A stretch of DNA of 64,000 nt, taken from Dipylidium caninum (Eukaryota > Platyhelminthes > Cestoda > Cyclophyllidea > Dipylidiidae). Under the pieces are notes generated by a model. It was given only the letters and a program-made list of their open reading frames with translations. It was not told the DNA's origin and did not search any database. Position 1 is the stretch's first letter, and each line of letters begins with the position of its first letter. Of the stretch, positions 36,001 to 49,031 are shown in pieces. The stretch is taken from assembly GCA_017562135.1 (NCBI GenBank), contig QEYB01001046.1:930001-994000 (forward strand), written 5' to 3'. Both the position numbers and the translations under genes were made by a program.

Positions 36001-36657
36001 GCCATGCCTGGGGATTTATTATTCACGTATGAAAGAGTAGAAAGGCTATCGAAATGGGGTATAACGCTAAGACCGAGATGGCTCCCGCGAGGAGGGGGAG
36101 ATGGGGAGTGGGGGGCGAAGAGTCGACATGGTCAAGAAGGCACGTGGGTTGATGGGCAAGCCGAAATCCCCTTTTCATTTGAACATCGGCTGGTCGATGT
36201 TAATGGAGCGCATTTGCAGAAGGGGCGCAGGCTGTCTTAGCAGTGGCGATTGATGGGGACGCATAGGTGAGCTCAAACGACCGCATTTCCTCCATAATGA
36301 TCCAGTAAAAAAGATGATGACGTTGTGATAAAGATGGCATAAATGAAGTAATCATTATTATTGGGCTCATTGTCTTAGCAATGGTGAGGAAGAGGAGTGT
36401 TGCATCTTAGTATCACTTTTTAGGGTGACCAAATAACTAAATCATCACTTCTTGACGCTTCTTTTCCAACACCGTAGGAGCTAATGTAATCGAAATATTC
36501 CACCATTCGCCTGCGATTTGCGCTAACATCTCACTTCCTCCTTGGGCAATTGAGGAGGCCTGCGGGCGATGTGGGAGTGGCCTCCAGCCAGGCTCACTCC
36601 TTACCGCCGTGGGGCGTGGGACTGCGGCAAAAGCTGAGGAAGTTAATTATCCCATTT

Positions 36658-36680
36658 GCACACACACACACACATACACA
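36658..36680. repeat. CA dinucleotide microsatellite
   Basis: A run of CA repeats with one TA interruption, in gene-poor DNA. Confidence 0.9.
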
Positions 36681-39600
36681 TCGTCACGGTGACACGTGGG
36701 CATGTCACCATGTCAGTTGGTTTGTTGTTAAAGGCAAATAAGTTGAAGCTAGGATTTTTAGACCGATTATTATGTGTGACCTCACCAGTACCGTTATACG
36801 AAGTGCAAGGCATCACTTTCCATTTGTGGAGGCTGAAGACGCTTCTGCCACACAGTTTCCTTCGCTCCACTGTCCGAAATCGAACTTTTAATCACCGCAC
36901 CGACGCACAATGGAGAGAGAGTAGCCACGGCAAGTAAATAAAAGCACTCTATTATGGGGGTTTTTTTATCGGTCTACTGGGAATGAATCTCTTTATTTGC
37001 TGCAGCACCCATTTCGCTGTGCCGATAAGCTTCAAGTCTCCCACAAGGTCGCTCTGCCACTCAGGAGCGAAGAGCAGGTCAGGCGACTTTTTGTTAACCA
37101 TTCGAGGCAACGCACCAGAATTCGTACGCCACTTAGTGCAAGAGAAAAGTAACTGCCATTGTCCCCTGGGAAGCCAATCGCCACGAGTTTGAAGGGCGTC
37201 TTTTTAAAATGTCGCGTGTAAAAAGAGACAAGTAGTTCTTACTCTGGTGTTAAAAGTATCTCCATGGTGACAAAGAGGGATAGGGAAAAAATAGACCTAC
37301 TTGATTTTAAAAAGTGTCACATGACAGGATTGAGGACATTAGGTCAACAGACAGGCTCTAAGAGAAGTTTTAACAAAAGAAGTCTCCTCGAATTTTAACG
37401 GATCACGGCTTTTTCACCACTCAGTTCTAAAATAAATCATCTATATTTTTTTTGTTATCACATTATCTGCATCGGTGAGCCCACTGGTGTCACCAAGGCC
37501 TGGAGTGTATTGGGGCTTCGGGGGCGGAGCCATCATCAAATCACCTCAGAATGTCGCTATCCAGTCGTATCCTGCTAATAGGCACAGTACCGGGCCTACA
37601 AGATAGGCCGCACGGAAAGAAAATGTGTGGCGGTCGTGGGCAACAACTTTACTTTTTGCATTTTGACTTTTCGGATGGTACTTAGTTACGGCAACACCCT
37701 TTAAGAGAGTTTTCGCTGATTTGGGTATATCCCCAATTATGGCAATCTACTTACTCTAAAGTCATTGGAGGAATAAAGACGAAGGCCAAATGCCCTCCCC
37801 TTATCATGTCAAAATTCCCTCCATCCGCGGGATCACAAACGCGGACGAAGGGGAAGGCGGACTGCTGCCCAGGGGCATGAAGGCGTCAGGCTCAAATTCT
37901 GATGACAGGTCACATTTTAACTAGGCCCTGTCTACACGAGCCACTGGGCGCGTAAAATGTCACTGTCCCAAGAATCGTTGCCGAATGACCATCCACCTTC
38001 CCACGGGGGTCCACCTTGACTGAAATTGACGTTCCTCCTGGCCATTGCGTCCTCGGGGTGACGATCGTTATGGTGTCAGCTTACACCGAAAAAGTAGGCT
38101 GACAAACCGCCTCCGCCTCCACCTCCATTGGCATGACTTGTAGTCACGAGGCGCCTCACGCCCTGACGCGACTGGTATCTCATTTGGCCTTTCCAGGTCC
38201 GGTTAGAGTGCTTATTCAACGCCGCTCTTCTTCCATTCTTTGCGTACTTGTCGTCGTTGTCGTAAGAACGATTACGGTAGCCTTGGCGGTCTTTCACTTT
38301 AATGCATTGAGGCGGTCACTTTCACCTCTGTCACCTTGTCAACTTGTAGAAAGTCAAATTCTTTTCCAGAAAACTTTTTATGCTCGCTTGTAACTGAAAA
38401 GTCTTGGCTTTTTATCGTGGAGAAGTATGATAAACGAAGTACAAATAAGCGAAAAGTTTTCATAAAATCTGCCCGAAAGGAATTAAAGTGCCGCCTAATG
38501 TGCGCCAGTCGGGGAAGATGTAGACACAGAAGGAGCATTTCTCCCTCGATATCATCACTCACTCCCCTCGGGTTGGGATTGCGACACTTCTCCAGATGTG
38601 AGGCGATTGAGTTATCTCCTGGAATTTTTTAGACTCTCCTAGAGGGGTCTGCCTGGCGACGCCAAGTGGAGGCAACTTGGTGTACGTGTGAGGCGACTAC
38701 TACTGAAATACCTGCGCCCCGCATTGTGGCCACTTTTGGGCGACTGCACTTTAACCGGGGTGGCTTGTGGTCGGGTGTATTAGTCGAATTGTCCCTGTCG
38801 ACACAGCGACCACTTCCCCTAGACAGCCTCGCAGGAATGTAGACGGTATGACAAAGTACACAATTTGAAGACTTATTGCTAAGTCTGCGGAGAAGGCTGG
38901 GTATTCCGTTCGCCCTTAAAAGGACTTTTGCATTGGCAGACGGTCAACAGGAAAGTTGAGGTAAAGAAGTAAGGTCTGCAACGAAATTCCTGAGTTGATT
39001 CCACCTAATCGTGGGCCCTCGATGCCAAATAAAGCTACGCAGATAAAATGAACACCATTTTTACATCGGTTGAATAAATAATTCTATACAGTGATGAGGA
39101 TGGGGGAGAAATTTACCTGCTCTAACGGCTCCGTCGTTTATTTACCTTTATATTTAAAAAATACGTGTGATAATCCACTTTCTGTTACCTCCTTTTTAAT
39201 GGTAACTTCGGAAGATGGATAAAGTTGAGATTCAAACGCAATAGTGGTCGAGGGTAAAACTCTTCTCTTTTGCCCTCCTTCACCGAGGGGAGACGCTATT
39301 TTCTCTCTTGATGAGTAGCACAAACTGCGACTGACCGAATAAGGACATAACGCATGGTTTAGACCAGACCGATAGAGCTTAGCATTACGCTGAATAAACT
39401 TGGTCGGTTAATGTTTCTGGCAAGTGAACTGGGGGAGAAACAATGTCGCTCTCGCCTGGCGACGCTTAACTACTACAAACGTGTATCTCTTATGGGAAAT
39501 TTTTTGAAAGAAGTTGAAACCAAGTCTGCGGGAGCTGACTCTGCTTGGAGACAGTCGGTAGACCACTGCGGTCGCCTCCTAAAGGTAAAAACAAGAATTT

Positions 39601-40144
39601 CTTCCCACTATAACCAAATTTGGGATCTACTATGACGACGACGACGACAAGTTCTTAGTTGCAGGCGGGATAAGAGTATCTTGCCCTTTGAAACATACAA
39701 ATTATATCCAAAACGCTCTATCATAACTTATTTATAAACGGGACGAGGGTTTTATTGGACTCAGGAAGTCAAGACAAACTTATAGTGCTTGTAGAAATTT
39801 CTGCCTCTTCGAGGGTGAATACGCTTCTTCTTGCAACCCTATGACCGCACACTAAATGAAACGCAAACTGCTACAAACTTATATGGATAGAAAAGGTGGA
39901 AACACATGCCTGTTTGAATGATCGTTGGCCTGATGGTGATCGAGAAAAGGCCGCCCAACAACAGTGTCGCAAATCACTCTTCTCAGCGCTCAAACAATAG
40001 TCATAAATCACAACTTCTATGTGGACTCAACGAAAGTGTCCCACTTAATCGCACAACATCGCTCCCACGTGAGATTGACGAAGTGACACCAATTTAAATA
40101 CATCAATACGACTATGGCATCTGGAGTCAAAATGAATCCCCTGT

Positions 40145-40147
<3 letters not shown>

Positions 40148-40175
<28 letters not shown>
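40148..40175. repeat. GT dinucleotide microsatellite
   Basis: An uninterrupted run of about 13 GT units, about 0.8 kb upstream of the GPCR start codon. Confidence 0.95.
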
Positions 40176-40945
40176 TAGCAGCCAACTTTTGCCCCAAAAA
40201 CGTGGTTGGCACACGCCTTCCCCAGGCCACATTGGCCAATCGCCGTTTGGCCAATGGGAAGGCCTTATTAGGAAGAAATAAATGATCCCGTGGTCATCGA
40301 GTGGAAATTTCTAATCGACCTCCCCTGGAAGCACCGTCTCGACCTCTGGACTGATATCGACGCCACCGGGTCTTGGTAATGTCTGGGAGTCTGACACCAT
40401 CCTGAGGTTTCCTTTTCATAGATATTGTGAGAAATTTTGACCTTTATTCCTCCCACTTTAATTCCTTTATGTCTTATTATTGAAACAAAAAGGGGAAAAA
40501 AAGCTTTAGGCTTCCTGTAAGTACTCAATAGAATTATAAAGTCTAGAAGTGCTTGCTTAAAATTTTGCCCTTTTTACCAGGTGTCATAGGAAAATGTAAA
40601 GGTTAAACACAAACGCACAGTTTTGTCCTCGAGAATAAATGGTGACATCGCCTGGTATGCCGGACACAGCAGCAAAGTGGCATATGGTTGTCACATGGGA
40701 GCCTCCAATTTGCCTGAATCACCACTTTACGAATGAAAAGTGGCCACATATAGGATGAATTTTTGAGTTTTCTTAAACGCCATCTCAGTTTGGGCAGATT
40801 GAGACCGCGCTGGCGTGGGGGAGGACTTGAGAGAGGATTTTATGGCATTAGCGTAAGTGTCGGGGAGAGGTGGCTAGAGGCAATGATATCGCCTGTGTCC
40901 AGCCTCATCGCGGCCGTATTAGAGTCTACCACCTTCGTATTGTAG

Positions 40946-43900
40946 ATGGCCGACCACGAGACATATACGCTTCCAGTAAAAGTGGTGTTGGGCATTCTGT
41001 CAAGTCTAGTGTCAATTTGCTCCATCTGTGGCAACTTACTCGTATTATTTGCCTTCTGTGTGGATCGGGGAGTACGAACGTCGAATAACTACTTTATCAT
41101 ATCCCTCGCCGTTACCGACTTTACCATTGGACTCATTTCCCTCAACCTACTCATTGTCTACCTCCTCCTGGGCTATTGGCCGCTGGGCAATTTCATCTGC
41201 GACTGTTGGCTCGCTATTGACTTTACCGCCTGTCTCGTCTCTCAGGTGACCGTTTTCCTGATCACTCTGGATCGTTACTTGTCAGTCAAATTCCCGGTCA
41301 AATATCGCAACTGGCGAACAGACAATAAGGTAATCAAAGAGATTTGTGCCCTGCTCCCACACAAAGCCTGTAACAGGTAGTGGATTTCCCTCCCCTAGGA
41401 TTATCTGGATGTTATGTGTGTGTGTGTCTGTGTGTGTATTCGTGTGTGCGTGTGTGCGTGGTTGACCGTTGCATAGGTTCCCATTTACTACATCAATCGC
41501 GTGCGCACCCACCCAAACTCCTCGCTGGCCTGGCGACCAGCAGTAGTCTTCTCGAGAGCGCAAAAGTTTTACAGGCTGAACTGTTTTCCTCGGGGGTGTT
41601 TATGCTCCCAGTGCATTCACCGAAACGCATTTTAATACAAGTTTGAAGTGACGATAAGATCTTCCTCTTTGACGAGCTTGGCTAAGGCACTGAAATCCTC
41701 ATTTTAAAGTTCGTAGGTTGACTTTGCCATCTTAAATTAGTTTTTTTTTTAATTTCTCTTACACCATTGTTGGCTAATCCGCCTGTCCCCGCGTGTTGTT
41801 CGCTTCTCCCTTGCACACGACATTTCACCATTTATGGGAAGTTTCAAAACTCCCACCTCCCCTCGTGCCATCTCCACTTTACACACCCTTTAAGTCACGT
41901 CACACGAAACAGACGTGGTAGTGTTGAACGCGGCGAAATAAACTGCCACATTTTTGTTGACCCTTTTCCTCCCTCCACAAAAGTGAGTTCTCCCCTGAAA
42001 TGCATTAGGAAGAAGGGCGTTGATGTCGTTTTCCGAGTTAGTCGAATAGTCAGACGGCTAAAAAGCCGTGGTTTATAAGGCCAACAACTTGCAAAGTTGC
42101 CGTCATCGCCCAAAGTCACTCCTCCCTGCTGGAATATGAGCCCCATCGAGGCCGGGGACTGAGTCAAGAGAGGTCAGTTGAGGGGTGTAGAGGAGTGAGC
42201 GATTAAACCATGAACTTTTGGTGCATTGACGCCGTAACCGCAGTACCGCCCTTTCCACTTCGCTTCAGCCTCAGCATTTAAGTATGTGCACTTCTATTAT
42301 CGCATTATCCATCTCCTTGATGTTCCTGCGAGAGTGTGCAAAATGTATTACATAGTGGCACATTGTGTACTTCCTACTCTTAAAAGTTAACATGGGAAAT
42401 AATTTGGGTTGATGGACGATGCTTCCTACCCTTTGGTGAACGGCCGCGTCTCATTACCGGCCCATTCCAGTTGATGCGAGCGACACTTTTAAGTCCATCG
42501 AAAGCGTGGCCAACCGGCACAGTAAAATAAATTAGCCCTGTTTGTTACAGAGCGGTTGTTGTTGTTGATGTTGTTGTTGTGTTTTGACCCACCGCAGCGA
42601 CCACAAATTTGATTATTATAGTTTATAAAATCAGGGTGATTTGGGAAATATTTGCCTGCCTGTCTGCCGGCCAAGCTGCTTGATACTTTTTCCACCTCGT
42701 AAAGTGACAATTTGTTCTAGGGAAATGGGGACTTTTAGTTGAAGGCAGCAAAAGTCCTCCTCATTTCAGACTGTTTTTTTTATGGATATATCTCGTCTTA
42801 CCTTTCCATCAGTCGGAGTCGTTAGCTCCCGCCCGCAAACCAGCGTGTATTTGAAACAAAAAATACACCCCCTTACCTAAAAATATAACCGCATTTTGTA
42901 CTGGCCTCCCCGCGGACAGTCCCGAGTTAATGCGTTCTCGGGTAAATGGGGCGTTAATCCGCCCTCATCGAAGTTAACTTTAAAACTTGTGACTCGACTG
43001 AGAAACGATAGGGAAGTTGATGTCCCATCGGGGTGTGATTCGTTTCCAACACACCGTGGGGAAAGTGGACTCCGTACAGGCGAAATTAAGCAAGGCAGCG
43101 GTAAAAGAAGGCGTGATTGAGAGAGGAGAGGCCAAAAATTACAAGTCTTGCCTGATTTTCACATTTCTGTGTGACTACTTTTCCCTCCGCGGCAAATTAC
43201 CCTTTCTCCTCTGCTGGCTTATCATGAAGGATGTTTAAAAGCCGCCTTCGTAATACCCCACATGCACGGGAACAGGCAACTTTGAAGCCTCACTAGCCGA
43301 CCTGACACCAGACGTGATTTTTGTCACTCCGAAAACGAACACTTTTCCTGTCACAGTATTAATTTAACAGCGTAAATTAAAGGTCCCATGTTTAAAAAAA
43401 AAAATAGAGATAACTCATTTAACACGTCTTTCCTATCTCTCTCCCTTCCCTCCCTCCCTCCCCCCATCAGCTCATTGTGATGTTGACGCTCAGCTGGGTT
43501 TTGCCAGCCGCCCTGTGGATCCCTCTGGTGTTCGCGTGGTACCAGATGACGGGATGGATACGACCGCCGTCCGACCAGTGCAACGTCCCCTTCACGCATT
43601 CCACAATCTTCAACACTATCCTCACCGTCTCGTACTTTTGGATTCCTCTCTGCTTCATGATATCCCTCTACGTGGGGATATACAGGATAGCGGCGGGACT
43701 GCATCAGAAGGTGCAGGAGTCGCATCGCGGACTGGCTGATCTGGTCCTTATGACCGGCACGACTATGTCGAAGATTGGACTCTCGGTGAAGGTGGGAGAA
43801 GCGCAGAACCAGAGTAAGGCAAGGAGTCAGAGTGAAAAAGCTCCCGAGCAACGAGATTATGCGTCAACTAGGAAAGCGGAAGAGAAATCTGCTGAGTGGG

Positions 43901-46900
43901 TCCCCTTTTGTGTGTATTGGAGAAATCGGTCGTTTCCTAAGTCTTATCCTCACGATAAGGAGTCTTCGGGCCACATTTGTACTTACTCATTAATGAGAGC
44001 AGTTCCGGAGTGCATTTTTTTTGCCCGTGGGCGGACCTCTGTAAATGTGATATAAAACCATATGGCATTTTTAGTGTGTGAGGAGTAGCCTCTATAAATC
44101 CCGCTACCGCCACACTAATGTGGACTCGGAGGAAGTTTGTTTTATCACAATACCGGACGGAGTGCATTAGTCGCTTCTAATTGACTGGCTACCGAGTTCT
44201 TGTATGCCCAGACCGGAGGGGACACCTCGTTTCCACTCACCGACTCTGGAAGTGTCTCGCACCTGCCAATCCTTCAGTAATTTCCTTCCTTTTTTCGGTT
44301 TGAATTGCACATTTTCACTAATACAGCGCAAATATAATCGTCGTAGAGTTTATCATGCTTTAAATAGCATTTCAGTAGACGCGATTTTGTGTGAAGAGGC
44401 TATTTACAGTTTGTCCGACTAATGTAGACACGCTTTGCACCATCCCCATTGCCGCTATGGGGGTGTTTGTGATGTGCTTGTAAATAATTCCAGGGGCAGG
44501 ACTGCTTAGTGTAGGGTAAAAGCAGACGAGTGAAGAAATTCTGAAGTTCAGCTAAAACGGCAACTGAAGTAGGTGGATGGAGTTGGGGGATTTGGGACAA
44601 TGCATGATTGCGGCGTCCATCTGATTTCCACGTGGCAACTCTTTGTGGACACAAGCATTTCTTACTGCCTACCCTATGGCGATACGTCATGCCTAGTGCT
44701 CGAGTCACATATGTTCTGACACTTTGAGCTCCTCAAAGAGTTAGACAAGCCGGAGGATGAGGGAAGACTGGCGATGCCATTAGGCGATCCGTGTGTTTTA
44801 ATATACTCCTTGGTGGGGCCAGGAATATGAGAAGTCAGTGAGGCAAACACGAGGCACAAATCATAAAAGTCAAGCATATATAAATCCCCGAACGGTTGCT
44901 CCATAAACATTCTTCACAAAGTAATGTCGAACTATGTGGAAAATGAACGTATATAAATACAGCGAGGGATAATCAAAGTCTATAATTAGCCAGCTTAAAG
45001 GCAATTTCACAAAAGTGCCCACTATTTGTTGTGCATTTCTAATGCTATTAGCCGTAGAAGTAGAAAAAAGGGGGATATTGCGAGAGTAGACTTGGTGGTG
45101 GCAGAGCCCAGATGAAGTCCTCACATAAACTGCGCCTTCACGATGGTTATCTCGGCCCGCCTCACCGCTTTTACCAATTGACCGCCATTTACGAGGAGGC
45201 AGCCTGAATTATTCCCCACACCGTATTCTACCACTGGTTAATGTGCGAAAATTGGGGAAACTCTGACACACACACACACGCGCACACACACATCCCATTG
45301 TAAATGGGAAACTACCGTAAGGTGGGGTAAGCAAATGTCAAACGGTTTTTTAAGTGTAATTTTTCACGATCCCATGCATAGAGTTTTGGCGGATATATTT
45401 TTTTCGGACCACATGCATCGCCTTTTGTTTGGTTATAAATGGGACCTTCTGCACATGTAAAAGCACATCGGGCAAATTACCGTATCTGCACTGACCAGTC
45501 TGTTTGTTGTGTAGAACCTCGAGCGGAAGTGAGAACGCAGTGAGGAGTAGCCCAAGGGAAGGCGACAATTCCTCGCCTCGACTACAGACTGAGCACCAGA
45601 CGGAGTTCGTCGACTCCGGCTTAGGGGAGTCGAACAACTTACGAAAGACCTCAGATGTGGAATCGGAGCTAAAACGAAAGTCAAGCTCGCTGAGCCTTGA
45701 ACTACCGGAATTCTGCGATCACTACCGCTGCATCATGTCGCCCAACGCGCCGCCCAGCAGGGCCTCGTCGGTCCTCTCGGAGTGCGACAACCCCTGGACC
45801 CGGCAAGACGACTTCACATCCTCATTCCGGTTTGAGGACCACTGCCAAGACGTGAGTCCCTGTCCTTCGCTCTCCTTTTCCCGCCTTTAAATTTCAAACC
45901 TTCGGTGCGCAAAAAAGCGGATGGGTTACAACCAAACAATTAACCCTTTTATCGTTCCTTCTGTGATGTATGAAAATCAGACCCATTAATAAAGAGGCAA
46001 TGTGTGGTTCTAAATAAAAGGACTTAAGTGGGAGGGCGTCTGTCATGCAGTCTAAGAGTTTAATCTGTCTGTGGATAATGTGGATCTGCTTCCTCACCCG
46101 TAGAAAAGAAGCAGACCATGTCAGCAGGCGCCATCAACGTCCGTCAGAGGCGTGACGTACTCCGCTTCAGACAGCCTCGGAGATTTTAGGCTAAACTTTT
46201 AGGTGGAGCGGGTGCAGAGGCAGGAGATATGCGAGGGCCACAGATACGTGGGTCATTTTTTTTCTACAGGCCTCTGTGGCACATCGTGCACCAGCTCTGT
46301 GTGCATTTCTGGCGCTAAAATGCTTCCCTCTTTCGAGGCTAAAATATACCTTGCTGCTAAACCACTTTTAGGGAAGAAAAAGGGGGTAAATCACTTAATC
46401 CCCTCCGTGTTTTTGCTCCACTTAACTGTGGAATCCCTTACTGACTGTAAATAGGTAAATAATGCCCCAATTTTAACCACTTAAACGCCACTAACTGCTC
46501 ACTTGCTGTCGTATGACTCTAAAGTCGCCAACCATTTTGGTGAACAACTCGTGTTGTCGTATTCAACGAGAGACTGAGTCAACGGAAACGAAGATGCATT
46601 TCTTCCTGTATTTCCCAAGAAAAGCCACTGGGCAGCCCCACCGCTTCCGCAGTGACTTCTGCTGCTTACAAGGCTAATGTACACGAAAACATCCCAGTCG
46701 AGGTCGACCATTTGGCCCCACCATGTTGTTCTAAACGTAGTGTCCGAATGCACAGATGGGAGACACCAAACTGTGTGGTTTCAAAAGGATAGTTCGGAAA
46801 TAGTGGAAAACTGTTCCATGAAATCACTGCTAACTCATGGTGGATGCCCCAGGAGTGCATCTTTGCTCACTTGACCATTTTGTTCAGTGATTAGTGGGAA

Positions 46901-47930
46901 TTGACGCGGCAGAAGGGCAGACGACCCGAGCACAAGTTGCTCTTGACGAGTTACGACCAGCTTCCGCGCCACCATTCTCCGCGGGACTCTGATTGTGGCC
47001 TCAATGCAGAAGGAGAATGCAAAAACGCCTGATCGGTTAGGCGTCGTGCGGACACTGAACAGAGTGCTCGGACTATTTAAGAATTCTGTGGTACACATCA
47101 ATAATAAGAGAGATTTATAAATCAGAGGCAATTCTTCAAATGAGCAGATTTCTCAGGTGAAGTAGGATTTTTTGTCAAAGATGTCCACTCATTTGGGGAG
47201 AGGGGTTGAGCACGTGTTGTTGGTGGCAGGATGAAGTTGTCACTCATTCTCCTCCGAGTAGCCATAAACTGTCGCCAATCTGACATTTCAGGCGTACAAA
47301 CAGAGCACCGACCGTCGTGAGAACGCGAGCCAAACTGTGAGTGAAACACGGCCGACACAACAGCAGAATACAGAGAAAAGGAAAGGCACGAGGGCAGCCG
47401 CCTTTTTTATCTGGTCCCGACGGTGGACCTCGAGGTCCCAACCGGAGGAAAAGCACTCCATCACTAAGACGGAAAACAGCTCATCAGATGGGGGACATCA
47501 ACAGAACAAAGAAATCAACGCGAACAACAACAACAACAACAACAACACAATCCTAGCATCTCACCTAAAATCCATCCATCTAGGCAGCATTCAGGATAGA
47601 TTCGCGCGGTTTCAAAGTCAAAAGAGTGTGGAGAAACGAAAAGTGGAACGTCGAAAGCGGAGGCGGGCGCGCAAGGCCCTGCGCATGATCAGCTTCATTT
47701 TGGGAGCCTTTGTAATCTGCTGGACGCCCTACCACATTATCATCATTGCCAAGGGTTTCTGCGACATTCCGAGTCAGGGATATTCGTGCATCAATGAACA
47801 TTTGTATAATTTTGCCTATTACATGTGCTACATGAACACGCCCATCAATCCATTCTGCTACGCGATGGCCAACATCGCATTCAAACGCGCTTTTTTACGT
47901 ATTCTCAATGGTGATTTTCGAAGAAAATGA
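40946..47930 (+). CDS. mAChR/GAR-like: Muscarinic-type acetylcholine receptor GPCR, four exons
   Basis: A seven-helix amine GPCR of the muscarinic class. Exons: 40946-41329, 43471-43813, 45499-45851 and 47292-47930, totalling 572 codons. Visible landmarks are Asn30 (GNLLV), Asp58 (LAVTD), Cys85, Asp92 in helix 3, DRY 109-111, Trp137 and Trp144 in helix 4, CWTPYH in helix 6 (Trp504), AYYMCYMN then NPFCY in helix 7, and a short C-terminus. The spacing of loop 2 equals that of vertebrate muscarinic receptors. Tyr7.39, Cys7.42 and Tyr7.43 support the muscarinic call, but several other pocket residues differ (see findings). Loop 3 is about 280 residues, serine-rich, with an eight-Asn run, then a basic stretch before helix 6. 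The exon 2 donor at 43813 (GTAAGG) was chosen over 43791 because only it joins exon 3 in frame; an undetected loop exon remains possible. The extracellular N-terminus is only about eight residues, so an upstream exon may be missing. Confidence 0.9.
41416..41461. repeat. TG-rich microsatellite in GPCR intron 1
   Basis: Imperfect TG/TGTC/TGCG repeats about 85 bases after the exon 1 donor. Intronic. Confidence 0.85.
42555..42580. repeat. GTT trinucleotide repeat in GPCR intron 1
   Basis: About eight GTT units with one GAT interruption. On the opposite strand this is the same AAC repeat type as the coding asparagine tract at 47523-47547 of the same gene. Confidence 0.85.
45265..45293. repeat. 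CA/CG microsatellite in GPCR intron 2
   Basis: A CA run with a central CGCG interruption, about 200 bases before exon 3. Confidence 0.85.
47523..47547 (+). repeat. AAC repeat encoding polyasparagine in GPCR loop 3
   Basis: A run of eight AAC codons inside GPCR exon 4 encodes an asparagine homopolymer in the third intracellular loop. Pure codon identity points to slippage expansion. The tract lies in the variable part of the loop, not in a helix, so length changes are likely tolerated. Confidence 0.9.
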
Positions 47931-49025
47931 CAGATCTGTGATAAGTGACCTCGTCCCACCCAACTCCCACCTCTAACCGCACACTGAGACATCGTTTGAA
48001 GACGAATGTATTTTTGAAAAGTACCTTTTCACAATTTGACTAATTCCATGTCCTCCCCCGGCTTCTGATTTCAGGGTGAAGGTGGTACAAACGGCGATTA
48101 CGAAACCTGTGAAAAAACCTTCCCCTTTTTGGCCGGACGTAGTCCTGTCCTCCTCTTCTCGAAGCCGTGCGGCCTCTGACGCGGTGAGACGTCTCCACGG
48201 GGTTTAACGACGTTAAAGACGTTAAGGATTGATGAAGTGCCTTTACGCTGATTTGCAGAGTTTACTTTCGTCTCCTCCTTCAGTGATAGTGAAGACTTCT
48301 ATAAAACTTGTGTAGGCGGGACTGAGGATGGCAGGACCCGGGCGGGGGGATAGGCCGCTGACCGAGCCTGTGTTCTGGTCTGGCGAAGTGAGTTCTCTAC
48401 CGAAAAGCTTCTCACCATACACCCTTGTGTTCTTAGGCGTGTCAAACACCGTAGAAAAAGATGGCAACAGGACTGCGTCACTTCCGTGAAATGCACATCC
48501 ACCAACTTTCTCGCCCGAGGGGCGTTTCAAGGGAAATCTGACTGTGCTGATGCCTTTTTTAAGATGGTGGGAAGGAAGCTGTTCGCCATTCATTGAGAAT
48601 GTGTCAATGAAACCCAACTCCAGTCCCGAACTTGAGTGGGTCTTCGATGTGCAACATTTGTACTGAAATGACATTTTGCAAGTGAACGCCTCGCACAAGG
48701 TTTTTCCGGCGTGACAGAGTGTAAAGGATTTGGCAAAAGGTGGCTTTAATTGGTGTGAGGAGGGGCAGTCATGCGTCACTTCGGGCGAATCGTTGTCCCA
48801 TCTCCGCTTGTGTCCACATCCCAAGACACGGGAGACATGTCGGTGGCAGTTGAATGGCTCAGACTGTGACTGCGACTCGACATCCTCCAGCGAGGACGGT
48901 TGTTGAGACCCTGTGAAACTGCTTCATTCAAATTAAGTTCATCTCTGTCAGATATTTAGAAAGGGGAAATCTGAAATCTTCATAGCCCTGGCGTACTTCC
49001 GCCGTTAGATCCATGAGAAGGTCAT

Positions 49026-49031
49026 AATAAA
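49026..49031 (+). promoter_or_regulatory. Possible GPCR polyadenylation signal
   Basis: The AATAAA nearest downstream of the GPCR stop that I found, about 1.1 kb away. A nearer variant hexamer may be used instead. Confidence 0.25.

Larger units (their letters stand above)
32560..40945. other. Gene-poor region with two weak coding-like patches
   Basis: Between MRPS21 and the GPCR I find no supported gene. Overlapping AATAAA motifs at 33073-33083 may end the MRPS21 transcript. A plus-strand open stretch around 33491-33663 reads protein-like (WLRNELMELLEDQRGRF). Minus-strand pieces at 37805-38296 include a basic, glycine-rich stretch with possible splice sites. Neither is matched to a family with confidence. 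Two dinucleotide repeats (36658-36680 and 40148-40175) are listed separately. Other open frames, such as 34744-35091 plus and 39411-39635 plus, carry no motif that I know. Confidence 0.5.

Noticed and set aside
41460..41640. Possible extra GPCR exon after exon 1
   Set aside because: Joining 41329 directly to 43471 gives a second intracellular loop of exactly the muscarinic length, so no exon is needed here.
48243..48824. 193-codon minus-strand open frame
   Set aside because: Long, but no domain, signal or motif was recognised, and the opposite strand is also open over part of it. Not called as a gene without further support.
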